This document shows, piece by piece, positions 44,447 to 52,174 of a DNA stretch of 64,000 nucleotides (position 1 is its first letter; each line of letters opens with the position of its first letter). Origin of the DNA: Leifsonia sp. ZF2019 (GTDB lineage Bacteria > Actinomycetota > Actinomycetes > Actinomycetales > Microbacteriaceae). Both the position numbers and the translations under genes were made by a program. Below the pieces are notes generated by a model. The model did not search any database. It was not told where the DNA came from and saw only the letters and a list, made by a program, of their open reading frames with translations. The stretch is from the NCBI RefSeq assembly GCF_019924635.1, contig NZ_CP065037.1, positions 806,001-870,000 of the forward strand. Direction: 5' to 3'.

Positions 44447-44629
44447 CCGACCACACTAGTCGTCGGAGGCGGTGTCGGGATCCGGTCTCCCCGCGCGACG
44501 AGCTCGGCGTGATTAGCATCACGGAGGTCACCGATCAACCCCTGGGCGGAAAGTTGCCTCGGCACCCGTCTGTCCCGATGATCGAGAGAAGTGAACGAAC
44601 GACGTTCAGACGAGCACGAGGGGGTTCCG

Positions 44630-44986
44630 ATGACCGACATCATCGAGCAGGACGACACGGATTCTGCGGACGCCCTGCGCGAGGCGGAGCGCGTCACCTG
44701 GCGCAGCCCTGTCGACGGGTTGTGGGTCGCCGAGACCCCGAGCGACTACCTGGGCATGGTCGACCGCAACCATGATGGCTTCGTCGCCACCGGCGCGACC
44801 GGCCTGGATCTCGGCGTCTTCCCCACGCGCGAGGCGGCGCAGCTCGCCGTCTACACGCGCTGGTTCGCGGCGGACGAGCCGGCCGGACTCTCCCGCCGCA
44901 TGCTGCCGATCGCCTCGGCGACCGCCGTGGCCGTCGCCCTCCCCGCGCTCGTGATCGGTGTGGCCGCCGCCGCGTCGATGATCTGA
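44630..44986 (+). CDS. Hypothetical protein with C-terminal membrane helix
   Basis: The 118-aa protein is acidic at the N-terminus (MTDIIEQDDTDSAD) and then has VAETPSDYLGMVDRNHDGFVATGATG, which looks like a short substrate-like segment. One C-terminal helix (about 96-116) follows. GAGGGG precedes the ATG at 44630. I do not recognise the family. It lies 24 bp before the next small membrane gene. Confidence 0.65.
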   Translation: MTDIIEQDDTDSADALREAERVTWRSPVDGLWVAETPSDYLGMVDRNHDGFVATGATGLDLGVFPTREAAQLAVYTRWFAADEPAGLSRRMLPIASATAVAVALPALVIGVAAAASMI

Positions 44987-45010
44987 CCCCCGTAGAAAGA
45001 AGGAAGAGCC

Positions 45011-45166
45011 ATGCTCGCACTCATCATCGTCCTGCTCGTCATCTGGGCTGTGCTCGCCATCCTCGGCTTCGCCGTGAAGGGGCTGCTCTGGCTCGCCATC
45101 CTGGGCCTGGTGTTCTTCGTGATCACCGCGATCGTCGGCTTCCTGCGACGCAACACCAAGGCCTGA
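45011..45166 (+). CDS. Small hydrophobic protein, 51 aa
   Basis: The short gene encodes MLALIIVLLVIWAVLAILG followed by a second hydrophobic stretch and RRNTKA. Two helices with a basic tail are predicted. AGGAAG precedes the ATG. It resembles the short conserved 'hydrophobic protein' found in many actinobacteria. Function is unknown. Confidence 0.68.
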   Translation: MLALIIVLLVIWAVLAILGFAVKGLLWLAILGLVFFVITAIVGFLRRNTKA

Positions 45167-45172
45167 CGCGCC

Positions 45173-46633
45173 TCACGGGCTGTCCCAGAACCGCGCGTAG
45201 AGATCCCGGGACGGCGCCAGCACGAGGCGGTTCCGCGCCGCCGGATCGAGGGCGTAGAGCGTCCCCGCGCGGGGATGGTCTCCCACGGCCGACACCCCGA
45301 TGCCTGCGCGGCCCTCGGGTACCTCGAAGCCCAGCAGCTCGAGCATCGACGGGAGCATGGCGTACTGGTCCGTGGACGGCTCATGGACGGTCGCGCCCTC
45401 GGGCGACCAGAATCGGTTGAAGACCGTCCGCGTGACGCCGGCGGCGGACTTGCCGTCGAACAGCTGGTCGTCGGGCATCATGTACTTGTGATCGCCCATG
45501 AGGACGACGACCGTGTCGTTCAGGGCGCCGATTTTCTCCAGGTGACGGACGAACCCGGAGACGTACGTCATCGAGCAGGAGATGGCCCGCTCGAGATCGC
45601 TGCCTGCATCGGTGCAGGTGCTTCCGGGGAGGCCCGGCCTGTGGGAGTCGACGCTCAGCATCGTGAGGTTGAAGGGGACGCCCGTCGCGCGGAGCTCGTC
45701 CACCTTGTCCGCTGCGTGGGCGAACAGCCGCTCGTCCTCGAGGCCCCAGGTGTTCATCCTGGTCTCGCCCGCGGCTTTCCACGTGCTCTTGTCCATGAAG
45801 TCCGTGTACCCGTGGTCCATCATGAACAGTTTCTTGTTCGCGAAGGTGCCGTCGGCGCCTCCCATGAAATGGTTCGTGTATCCCGCGTCCGCGAGCACAT
45901 CTCCGAGGCAGGTGATTCCGGGGATGTAGTGCTCGGCGTTGGCGCCGATCTCGTTGAAGACCTCCTCGCCGTTCGCTCCGGTGCCTCCTTCGTCCGCCGC
46001 CTCCGCGGAGGCGCCGCCGGACGCACTCTTGATCGGGATGCCGCACTGTGTCGCGACGATCCCGGCCATCGTCCAGCCGAGTCCGTCCCCTTGGGCGAGG
46101 GAGTCGATCTGCGTCCACCCGTCGCCGGTGACGGAGTCGAGGGGAGCGAGGAGGTTGCGGCCGAACAGCGTCGCGTCGGCGAACGTGGGTTCCATCGACT
46201 CGAGGTAGATCGTGACGAGGTTCCGCTTCGTCTCCGGCGCCGTGACATCCGCCGGGTCGCGGTACACGTCGCTGAGCGAGTCCGTCGACGCCTGGGCGGC
46301 GATCGTCTGCGTCAAGGACACCTGGTTCGCCAGAGCAGGCGCGGTGCCGACGACGAGGAAGATCGAGAGGGAGAGTGCGAGCGCACGCCAGCCCGTGGCG
46401 GACTTCGTCGTCGAGGGCGTGGAGGATCGCTTCGGCTGCCGCTTCGCGGCGCGGCGTGTGAGCGCGATGAGTCCCGCGTAGACACCGGCGGACGCCGCGA
46501 CCACCAGCACGGGCGTCAGGAGTCCGTCGACGATGAAGCTGTCCACCAGGGAGGTGTCCCCGGTGGTGACTCCATCGGCCCCTCCGGCGAGGTTGAGGAC
46601 CATCTGATCCACCGTGATCACCCCCAATTCCAC
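45173..46633 (-). CDS. LTA synthase-like phosphoglycerol transferase, probably 5'-truncated
   Basis: The 486-aa protein has the alkaline-phosphatase/sulfatase fold of lipoteichoic-acid synthases: TIYLESMEPTF, DGLGWTMAGIVATQCGIP (nucleophile Thr region), MLSVDSHRPG and LMGDHKYM. It transfers or hydrolyses phosphoglycerol at the outer membrane face. LTA synthases usually have several N-terminal helices; here the open frame starts at VITVDQMVLNLAGG, which in homologues follows the first helices, and only two helices remain. The GTG at 46633 lies within a strong hairpin stem, so the true 5' end has probably been lost. Confidence 0.8.
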   Translation of the reverse strand: MELGVITVDQMVLNLAGGADGVTTGDTSLVDSFIVDGLLTPVLVVAASAGVYAGLIALTRRAAKRQPKRSSTPSTTKSATGWRALALSLSIFLVVGTAPALANQVSLTQTIAAQASTDSLSDVYRDPADVTAPETKRNLVTIYLESMEPTFADATLFGRNLLAPLDSVTGDGWTQIDSLAQGDGLGWTMAGIVATQCGIPIKSASGGASAEAADEGGTGANGEEVFNEIGANAEHYIPGITCLGDVLADAGYTNHFMGGADGTFANKKLFMMDHGYTDFMDKSTWKAAGETRMNTWGLEDERLFAHAADKVDELRATGVPFNLTMLSVDSHRPGLPGSTCTDAGSDLERAISCSMTYVSGFVRHLEKIGALNDTVVVLMGDHKYMMPDDQLFDGKSAAGVTRTVFNRFWSPEGATVHEPSTDQYAMLPSMLELLGFEVPEGRAGIGVSAVGDHPRAGTLYALDPAARNRLVLAPSRDLYARFWDSP

Positions 46634-46678
46634 TACGGAGGAGGGGCGCCTCAGTGGTGGGCGCCCCTCCTCCGTAGT
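46632..46678. terminator. Strong hairpin at the 5' end of the LTA synthase-like gene
   Basis: A perfect 19-bp stem (46632-46650 with 46660-46678, starting ACTACGGAGGAG) closes a 9-nt loop. It overlaps the apparent GTG start of the LTA synthase-like gene. A terminator normally lies downstream of a gene, so its position marks a likely recombination junction. Confidence 0.75.
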
Positions 46679-46689
46679 CCGGGTCCGGG

Positions 46690-46827
46690 ATTCAGGAGAG
46701 GCGCACGGGTGCTTCCACGATCCGCACGCTCGCCGATGTCGACGCCCTCCTCGAGCTGGAACGCCTTACCCCCGGCACCGTCTCCGTGGTGAACCGGACG
46801 CATGCGCCCGCGCTCCGCCGCAGCTAG
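46690..46827 (+). pseudogene. Coding-like remnant, C-terminal fragment
   Basis: An open frame just past the hairpin reads STIRTLADVDALLELERL then SVVNRTHAPALRRS and a stop. It has normal high-GC codon character but no start codon; the frame opens only after a TAG in the hairpin arm. It looks like the C-terminus of an unknown protein left by rearrangement. Right after it the base composition drops. Confidence 0.3.
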
Positions 46828-46873
46828 CGATAATCAGGACAACTCCTTACTCCGGACCGTGAGGTAAATTGAT

Positions 46874-47107
46874 ATGTTAGAAACGGTGAGAACTGTTGTA
46901 AGAGACACCTTGAGGACGTTTGGAATATCTAACTCCTGGACTCCACGCGCTGATCTAGACCCTTCAGAGCTCATCGTTCTTTTGGACGACGAGGACTTCA
47001 AGCGATGCGACGTTGCCGCCGTTACGCGTGCCCTTATGTCTCGGGTGCAGCACACCAAAGTCTGGGTCGTAGCGCGAACACCTGAATGGGATGTCGAACG
47101 TGTGTAG
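46874..47107 (+). CDS. Hypothetical protein, probable 5' part of a frameshifted gene
   Basis: The 77-aa open frame (MLETVRTVVRDTLRTFGIS start, ending VWVVARTPEWDVERV) has GAGG upstream and a GATAAT -10-like box at 46829-46834. Its base composition is lower in GC than the flanking genes. The next frame reads ARIESRDRELDPVLDQLV, which continues naturally from DVERV, so a frameshift near 47100 probably split one gene of about 300 codons. No family is recognised. Confidence 0.5.
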   Translation: MLETVRTVVRDTLRTFGISNSWTPRADLDPSELIVLLDDEDFKRCDVAAVTRALMSRVQHTKVWVVARTPEWDVERV

Positions 47108-47775
47108 CAAGAATCGAGTCCCGCGACCGGGAATTGGATCCTGTACTGGACCAGCTAGTGGTGGGCTCTTCATCAGTTGACGGACTGTCCAAAGTCCTCA
47201 CTGACCGGATCTCCGTCGCGACGGGCTGGGGAAAGCGGCGAGTGGGGTTACTAACTACCGATCCTTCGGATTCGATCATCGGGTGGTTGGGCCCGAACGT
47301 GGTGCGGGTTCGTGGTCACGACACGCTGGAATTGAATCCCGTGGTTAGGCTTCGAGACGGTCGCATCGAAACGATCGTCTCGACGCTGCAGGGCACACCG
47401 AAGCACGCCTACATTCCGCTGGCGGGACAAATCGGTTGCGATGTCTGCCGGCGCAGTTGGAGGAAAGCAGTGGGTGAAGGGTTCCGGTACTCGGGCCCAC
47501 GCACCATTGAATCTCACGCGGGAGAGTCCGTGGAGATACTCGGCAGGGCCGGGCTGCGCGTACGCATCGACGGCCAGGAGATACCCGTGAGCTCGGAGAT
47601 GCTCGCGGGCCCGGGCCTCCGTATCCACATCTATTCGTCGTCGATCCCGGCGACGGGACCGATCAGCAGATCACGTGTTCTCGAGGTGCTGACGGCCGCG
47701 TTTGCGTGGGCTGGGTACGACATCGAGATCATCGATCCGAGCCAGAAAGTGGACGCGCCGTCGGGGATGAACTGA
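47086..47775 (+). CDS. Hypothetical protein, probable 3' part of the same frameshifted gene
   Basis: The 229-aa frame overlaps the previous one by 22 bp. It contains DRISVATGWGKRRVGLLTTDPSD, HAYIPLAGQIGCDVCRRSWRK (a CxxC pair) and a C-terminal segment resembling an alpha/beta subdomain: RSRVLEVLTAAFAWAGYDIEII. Its own ATG has no clear ribosome-binding site. I do not recognise it. It could be a separate coupled gene rather than a frameshift product. Confidence 0.5.
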   Translation: MGCRTCVARIESRDRELDPVLDQLVVGSSSVDGLSKVLTDRISVATGWGKRRVGLLTTDPSDSIIGWLGPNVVRVRGHDTLELNPVVRLRDGRIETIVSTLQGTPKHAYIPLAGQIGCDVCRRSWRKAVGEGFRYSGPRTIESHAGESVEILGRAGLRVRIDGQEIPVSSEMLAGPGLRIHIYSSSIPATGPISRSRVLEVLTAAFAWAGYDIEIIDPSQKVDAPSGMN

Positions 47776-47987
47776 GGCCCGGACGCAGCATGGCTGTGCT
47801 TCTCACAACCTTCGGCGGCGGCTGGCGCGTTCGCCAGCGCGGTCGATCGTCGCCGGCGCTGTCGGGCTGGATTCCACCCGATATCCCTCTGGCATCCGGT
47901 GTCGCGTGCCGGTGCCCGTCTTCACGCCTGTGCCACTAGCATGCGGAGGCATGGGCGGTCATATCCGCTCTCACGAAAGGTTCTGCG

Positions 47988-48290
47988 ATGAGATCCGACG
48001 CCACGCTCAGGATCGTCTGGTTGAGCGCTGCAGAAGGGGGCCGCGCGGTTGGTCATCCGCCAGACGGTACCTACGCTCCGACCTGCGTTTTCGTTGGCGA
48101 CGTGGAGCACCACAGTGTCCGGCTGGAGTTGCGGGAGGATGCGTCTGAAGCCGCCGCCTTCTTCCTCTCCCGGGCTCTGGTCCACGAGAAGCTCCGATTG
48201 GGGTCGCGACTATTGATCATGGAAGGCCCCCGTGTCGTCGCATCTGCCGAGGTGACGGACCTCGACCGGCCGGGCCCATCGGAGGCCTGA
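47988..48290 (+). CDS. Orphan EF-Tu domain III-like protein
   Basis: The 100-aa protein begins DATLRIVWLSAAEGGRAV and continues YAPTCVFVGDVEHHSVRLELRE, LRLGSRLLIMEGPRVVASAEV. This matches the C-terminal beta-barrel of translation factor EF-Tu (where the sequence is typically YRPxFHxxxxD..., with a final LREGGRxVGxGxV). No GTPase domain is nearby. GAAAGG precedes the ATG; a TAGCAT box at 47937-47942 may be its -10. The role is unknown; it may bind a tRNA or protein partner. Confidence 0.68.
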   Translation: MRSDATLRIVWLSAAEGGRAVGHPPDGTYAPTCVFVGDVEHHSVRLELREDASEAAAFFLSRALVHEKLRLGSRLLIMEGPRVVASAEVTDLDRPGPSEA

Positions 48291-48333
48291 CGTCGACGGT
48301 CCCCTCCGCGAACCCGAGCGATAGCGAGCATCG

Positions 48334-48633
48334 ATGAACACACACCCACTGCCGGCCGTGGCGGGCATAGCGTGTCCCGTGGCCGGTGCGATCCTCATCA
48401 TCGTCTCCCGCAGGTCGATCGGATCGTGGCTCCAGGCGTTCGTTCCGCAGAAGAGCGTGACGAAGATCCACGCAGCGGTGCATGTCGCAGCGTTCGCGGT
48501 CGCCGCGTTCGTCGCCGGATGGATTCTCGCGGTCCTCGTCCCGGACTCTCCGCCGCCAGTGTGGCTCTCGATGGTCGGTGTTGCGCTGCTGGGGTGGATC
48601 GTCGCGTGGGCTCTCCTCGCCAACGAGAACTGA
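48334..48633 (+). CDS. Small membrane protein of unknown function
   Basis: The 99-aa protein has three helices (about 8-24, 46-69, 77-96) separated by SRRSIGSWLQAFVPQKSVTK. No family is recognised. There is no strong ribosome-binding site before the ATG, so the start is uncertain. It follows the EF-Tu-like gene by 43 bp. Confidence 0.55.
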   Translation: MNTHPLPAVAGIACPVAGAILIIVSRRSIGSWLQAFVPQKSVTKIHAAVHVAAFAVAAFVAGWILAVLVPDSPPPVWLSMVGVALLGWIVAWALLANEN

Positions 48634-48993
48634 CCGGAGAGCGGCGCGGCGATTGTACTCGCGAGCGAGTGATGCGCACTCCGTGGCTGATGGCGCGGAT
48701 AGCGTCAAGGCGGGCGGCTCCCTCATCCCAGCTGCCGACCGGGGCCGGCCGGACAAGTACCGGGGGAATGCACTCATCCGGCCGAGGCGCGGGATCCCGA
48801 TCCCGCACGGCCCCTGCGGCACCTGACGCCGCACTCCGGTGAACTCCGGAGGCTCCCAGCCTCGATGAGCATTCCGTGCGGACCCGTGGAGGCGGCCGTG
48901 CATTGGGCGTCATCCGGTGGGGGACTGCGGCGGGGGCCGCCGGGTGTAGGGGTGGCACCTAGTGTCAGCGGCTCGCGACTGTTTGAGCGATTA
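48634..48993. other. Non-coding stretch before the toxin-antitoxin pair
   Basis: No open frame here has real coding character. A small palindrome ACTCGC-GA-GCGAGT lies at 48657-48670. The right end runs into the antitoxin promoter. It may be eroded former coding DNA. Confidence 0.4.
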
Positions 48994-49018
48994 TGTACAT
49001 TCCGCCGTATCATGTTCA
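48994..49018 (+). promoter_or_regulatory. Antitoxin promoter and probable autoregulatory inverted repeat
   Basis: TGTACAT (48994-49000) and ATGTTCA (49012-49018) form an inverted repeat with one mismatch. The -10 box TATCAT (49008-49013) overlaps the right half and ends six bases before the antitoxin ATG, a leaderless arrangement. Binding of the antitoxin complex would block transcription, as in other Phd/RelE systems. Confidence 0.6.
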
Positions 49019-49019
49019 C

Positions 49020-49283
49020 ATGACCCAGATCGCGATCACGGACGCCCGCGGCCGCCTGGCCTCGATCATCGACGAGGCGCGAGACGAGCCGGTCTACCTG
49101 ACGCGCCGCCATCGACGGGTCGCGGCCGTCGTCGACGCCGATCAGCTCGCCCGGTTGCTGGAGGATGCGGAGGAGCTCGCCGACATTCGCGCGGTCGACG
49201 CCGCCTGGGAGGAGACCCGCGAACTCGGCGAGACGCCGATCCCGTGGGAGGCGGTGAAGCGCGACCTCGGCCTGCCGCTGTGA
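49020..49283 (+). CDS. Phd/YefM-family antitoxin
   Basis: The 87-aa protein begins MTQIAITDARGRLASIIDEAR, then DEPVYLTRRHRRVAAVVDADQLARLLE. This is the Phd/YefM N-terminal DNA-binding fold. The acidic C-terminus (ELADIRAVDAAWEETRELGE) would wrap the toxin. The ATG at 49020 is chosen over an upstream in-frame ATG because of the leaderless TATCAT box. The stop overlaps the toxin GTG by GTGA. Confidence 0.9.
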   Translation: MTQIAITDARGRLASIIDEARDEPVYLTRRHRRVAAVVDADQLARLLEDAEELADIRAVDAAWEETRELGETPIPWEAVKRDLGLPL

Positions 49284-49537
49284 CCTACGCGATCGAGATC
49301 CTTCCCGCGGCCGGACGTGCCATCCGCAAGCTCCCTCCCGAGGGCAGAGTCCGCGTCGGCGCGGTGATCGAACTCCTCGCAGACGAGCCCCGGCCGCCGG
49401 CGGCCAAAAAACTCACCGGTCGACCGGAGTGGCGCGTCCGCACGGGCGACTACCGCGTGCTGTATCGGATCGAGGACGGACGTCTGACGGTCGTCGTCGT
49501 CCATGCCGGGCACCGTCGCGAGGTGTACGACCGGTAG
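49280..49537 (+). CDS. RelE/ParE-family toxin
   Basis: The 85-aa protein has the RelE fold: YAIEILPAAGRAIRKLPPEGR, KKLTGRPEWRVRTGDYRVLYRIEDGR and a final VVVHAGHRREVYDR. The basic RVRTGDYRVLY segment and the terminal Tyr-Asp-Arg resemble the catalytic side of ribosome-dependent mRNA endonucleases. The GTG is coupled with the antitoxin stop. Confidence 0.9.
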   Translation: MTYAIEILPAAGRAIRKLPPEGRVRVGAVIELLADEPRPPAAKKLTGRPEWRVRTGDYRVLYRIEDGRLTVVVVHAGHRREVYDR

Positions 49538-49614
49538 GCGCCCCTACTCCTCCCGAACACCTCCCGTGCCATCGCCATCGCCGACATCGCTTTCGGCCAG
49601 CCGGCGTAGAAGGC

Positions 49615-50107
49615 GAGGTGGAAGCGGAGCTGCTCGATGCTGCCGGCGGTCAGGAGAGCGGCGACGAGCGCCTCGGCCGCGCCTTCTCCTCGCCCCTGAT
49701 CGGCGATGGAGGGCGCACGCCCGACCTGGCCCGGTTCCAGTTCCTGGACCCGGCCTCCCGCGAGTTCTCACCGGACTGGGGCCTGTTCGCCAAGAGGTGC
49801 GTCGCCATCATGCGCGCGGAGGCGGGCCGCGACGCCCACGACCGCGGCCTGCAGGCGCTGGTCGGTGAGCTGTCGACCCGCAGTGCGACGTTCCTGAGGC
49901 TGTGGGCAGCCCACGACGTGCGGAGGCACGGGGCGGGCACCAAACGGTTCCACCATCCCGTCGCGGGGGAGGTCGTCCTCGCCGACGAGGAGCTCTCGGT
50001 CACCGCCGAGCCGGCCTGGTGCTCATGGTCTACACGGCCGAGCCAGGGTCCCCGTCCGCCGAGCGGCTTCGGCTGCTGGCCTCCTGGGCGGCCGACGCCG
50101 CGGCGGT
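49615..50107 (+). pseudogene. MmyB-like regulator C-terminal fragment, frameshifted
   Basis: The fragment encodes the MmyB-type ligand-binding domain of XRE-family regulators: LARFQFLDPASREFSPDW, EAGRDAHDRGLQALVGELSTRS, WAAHDVRRHGAGTKRFHHP and, one frame over, VLMVYTAEPGSPSAERL. A frameshift near 50018-50022 (one lost base) separates the parts, and the N-terminal HTH domain is missing. The frame's end runs antisense into the tail of the convergent alpha/beta hydrolase. It is decayed. Confidence 0.85.
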
Positions 50108-50905
50108 GCCGGTCGAGGATCCCGCGGCGAACTGGCCGACGAAGCGCAGGATGCGCTCGGCAGCCTCGCGCGGGTCGCGGATCATTGTCTCGTGCCGGTG
50201 TCCCGGGACCTCGGAGTACTGGGCGCCCGGGATGCTGGCCACCACGGACCGGCACCACTCGGGCGGGCACACCTGATCGTCGGCTCCGCGCAGGACGAGC
50301 GTCGGTGCAGCGATCCGCGGGTAGGCGAGCTCGGGGCGGTGGCTCAGCATCGCGCGCAGCTTGCCGCGCAGGTTCGGCCCGGCGCGCAGGTACTCGCGCG
50401 CGCCCTTGTACAGCACAATCGGGTTCTCGACCGCCAGGTCGCGCGCCATCCGGACCAGCTGCGGGGCGAGCCGCCTGGCCCGCCGGTCCACGGTGGGCGC
50501 GACGAGCACCAGCTGCTCGACCAGCGTGGGATGACGCACCGCGACCTCGGTGGCGACCTGCGTCCCCATCGAATGCCCGATGAGCACGACGGGGCCAAGC
50601 CCGGAGGCACGGACGAACGCGGCGACGAGGTCGGCCGTGCGCTCCATCGTGAGAGTCCGCGCGGGTTCGGGCGCGGACCCGTACCCGGGCTGGTCGATCG
50701 CGACGACGCGGCCGTGCCGGGCGAGGAGCTCCACGAGACCGTCGAAGACCTTGCGGCCCATCCCGATGCCGTGGACGAGCAGGAACACCGGCCGGCCCGC
50801 TCCCGCCTCTTCGGCGACGAGGGTGGCGCCCCCGTGGGAGAAGGTGACGACGCGTGGGTCGTCGGCGAGGGGCTCGGGGCCGGAGTCGGGCGGGAGGTCG
50901 GGCAC
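50030..50905 (-). CDS. Alpha/beta hydrolase
   Basis: The 291-aa protein has the alpha/beta-hydrolase core: VHGIGMGRKVF, nucleophile elbow GHSMGT, acidic residue in LRGADDQVCPP and histidine in GHRHETM. There is no signal peptide. Its last roughly 25 residues (SSTGTAAASAAQEASSRSRSADGD) lie antisense over the MmyB-like fragment, so the original stop codon was probably replaced at the junction. The substrate is unknown. Confidence 0.85.
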   Translation of the reverse strand: MPDLPPDSGPEPLADDPRVVTFSHGGATLVAEEAGAGRPVFLLVHGIGMGRKVFDGLVELLARHGRVVAIDQPGYGSAPEPARTLTMERTADLVAAFVRASGLGPVVLIGHSMGTQVATEVAVRHPTLVEQLVLVAPTVDRRARRLAPQLVRMARDLAVENPIVLYKGAREYLRAGPNLRGKLRAMLSHRPELAYPRIAAPTLVLRGADDQVCPPEWCRSVVASIPGAQYSEVPGHRHETMIRDPREAAERILRFVGQFAAGSSTGTAAASAAQEASSRSRSADGDPGSAV

Positions 50906-50937
50906 GGGACGACGATACCGCGAGCCGCCCGCTGTGT

Positions 50938-51474
50938 TCAGCTCTCCGGCCGCTCCGCCGACAGATGGTCGAGCAGGGCGTCCAGGCTGCTGAAGGTCAG
51001 CGTCTCGGTGCCGTCGTCGTCGCGCTCGTCGACCTCGACGTCCTCGACCGCGAGGTCGGGGTCGAGCTGCGCGCGGATGACGCTGTCGGGGAACTGGCGG
51101 GGCGGGTCGAACGACAGCAGCGTCGCGTCCGCGAAGACGACGATCGAGGTGAGGGCGAGGTCGTCGCGCAGGTCGGTCTGCTCCTCGACCGGCTCGGACC
51201 CGACCGCCGCTTCGAGCTCGCCGGCTATCGCATCGACGATCCCGCCCCAGTCGGCGACGGTGAGGTTCAGAAGGCGCCGGACGGCGTCCGCGAAGGCATC
51301 GACCTCGAACGGGCCGCGCTCCTCGACCTCCGGGTCGACGTTGACCATCACGTCCGCGCCGGTGGCGGAGAACCGTCCCGGCCCGTACACGAAGGTGTCC
51401 TCGATCTGCGGTGCGGTCAGGAGCCCGCGACCGGCGAGCTCATTCTTCAGATCGTCGAGGGATGCGGTGCTCAT
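50938..51474 (-). CDS. Conserved hypothetical protein, acidic
   Basis: The 178-aa acidic protein begins MSTASLDDLKNELAGRGLLTAPQ and contains VDAFADAVRRLLNLTVADW and VEDVEVDERDDDG. No catalytic motif is evident and I do not recognise the family. TATCGT (51482-51487, minus strand) ends seven bases before the ATG at 51474, a leaderless start; the longer frame from 51483 is therefore less likely. Confidence 0.62.
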   Translation of the reverse strand: MSTASLDDLKNELAGRGLLTAPQIEDTFVYGPGRFSATGADVMVNVDPEVEERGPFEVDAFADAVRRLLNLTVADWGGIVDAIAGELEAAVGSEPVEEQTDLRDDLALTSIVVFADATLLSFDPPRQFPDSVIRAQLDPDLAVEDVEVDERDDDGTETLTFSSLDALLDHLSAERPES

Positions 51475-51691
51475 GGCCGCCACGATACCGGGCGCCGGGG
51501 TGCGGGACCGTGCCCGTAGTGCGGCTGGGACGTCCCCGGCCTCGCATCTGAAGGCCCGGCGCTACCCAAACACCGCTCGTCCTCTACGGGGATCTCGGCA
51601 CGTGCTGCGCGGAGGCGATCGGAACCTCTCTAGCATCGCGGAATCGTCGCGCATGCGCGCGATGCCTGACACATCGAAGGAGTCGCCCGCC

Positions 51692-51874
51692 ATGCATGCC
51701 GAGGTGTTCGTCAGTCAGGTCTCCGGCGCGCCGATCCGGGTGGCCTGCCGGTGCGGCCGGCGGAAGGATCATCCTCCCCTGACGGCGCTCCTGCGTCGGA
51801 ACGAGGACCGTCTCGCCGACACCATGCACGGTCGCGCCCACCGCGCGGGCGCCCCGGCGAGCGGCTCGCCGTGA
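51692..51874 (+). CDS. Hypothetical small protein
   Basis: The predicted 60-aa basic protein starts MHAEVFVSQVSGAPIRVAC and contains CRCGRRKDHPP. GAAGGAG precedes the ATG at a good distance. The stop overlaps the GTG of the next gene. No family is recognised. Confidence 0.5.
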   Translation: MHAEVFVSQVSGAPIRVACRCGRRKDHPPLTALLRRNEDRLADTMHGRAHRAGAPASGSP

Positions 51875-52152
51875 GTCGCGTGCAGCGCAGCTCCGTCGCC
51901 GCTCTGGGCGTCGCGCTGATCGGTGTCGGTGTCTGGTGCGCCGCCGTCCTGCTCGACACCCTCCTCCACGATACGGTCACGGTCGGTGCCGCGGGTGCGG
52001 CCAGGGCGGCTGTGTCCGGCCTCGGGTCGCTGGCGGCGCTCGCCGCCGGGGGATCGTGCGCGGTCGCCCTGACCCGGCGCGGCGGCGACGAAGCACCACG
52101 CCGCGCGACATTCATCGACCTCGGGGGTGACGACGACCGCGCGGACGGCTGA
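51871..52152 (+). CDS. Small membrane protein of unknown function
   Basis: The predicted 93-aa protein has two hydrophobic stretches (about 9-30 and 44-66) and a hydrophilic C-tail, RRATFIDLGGDDDRADG. The GTG start overlaps the upstream stop by GTGA, suggesting translational coupling. No family is recognised. Confidence 0.55.
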   Translation: MSRVQRSSVAALGVALIGVGVWCAAVLLDTLLHDTVTVGAAGAARAAVSGLGSLAALAAGGSCAVALTRRGGDEAPRRATFIDLGGDDDRADG

Positions 52153-52174
52153 GGGCCGGCCAGGACGCTCCGCC

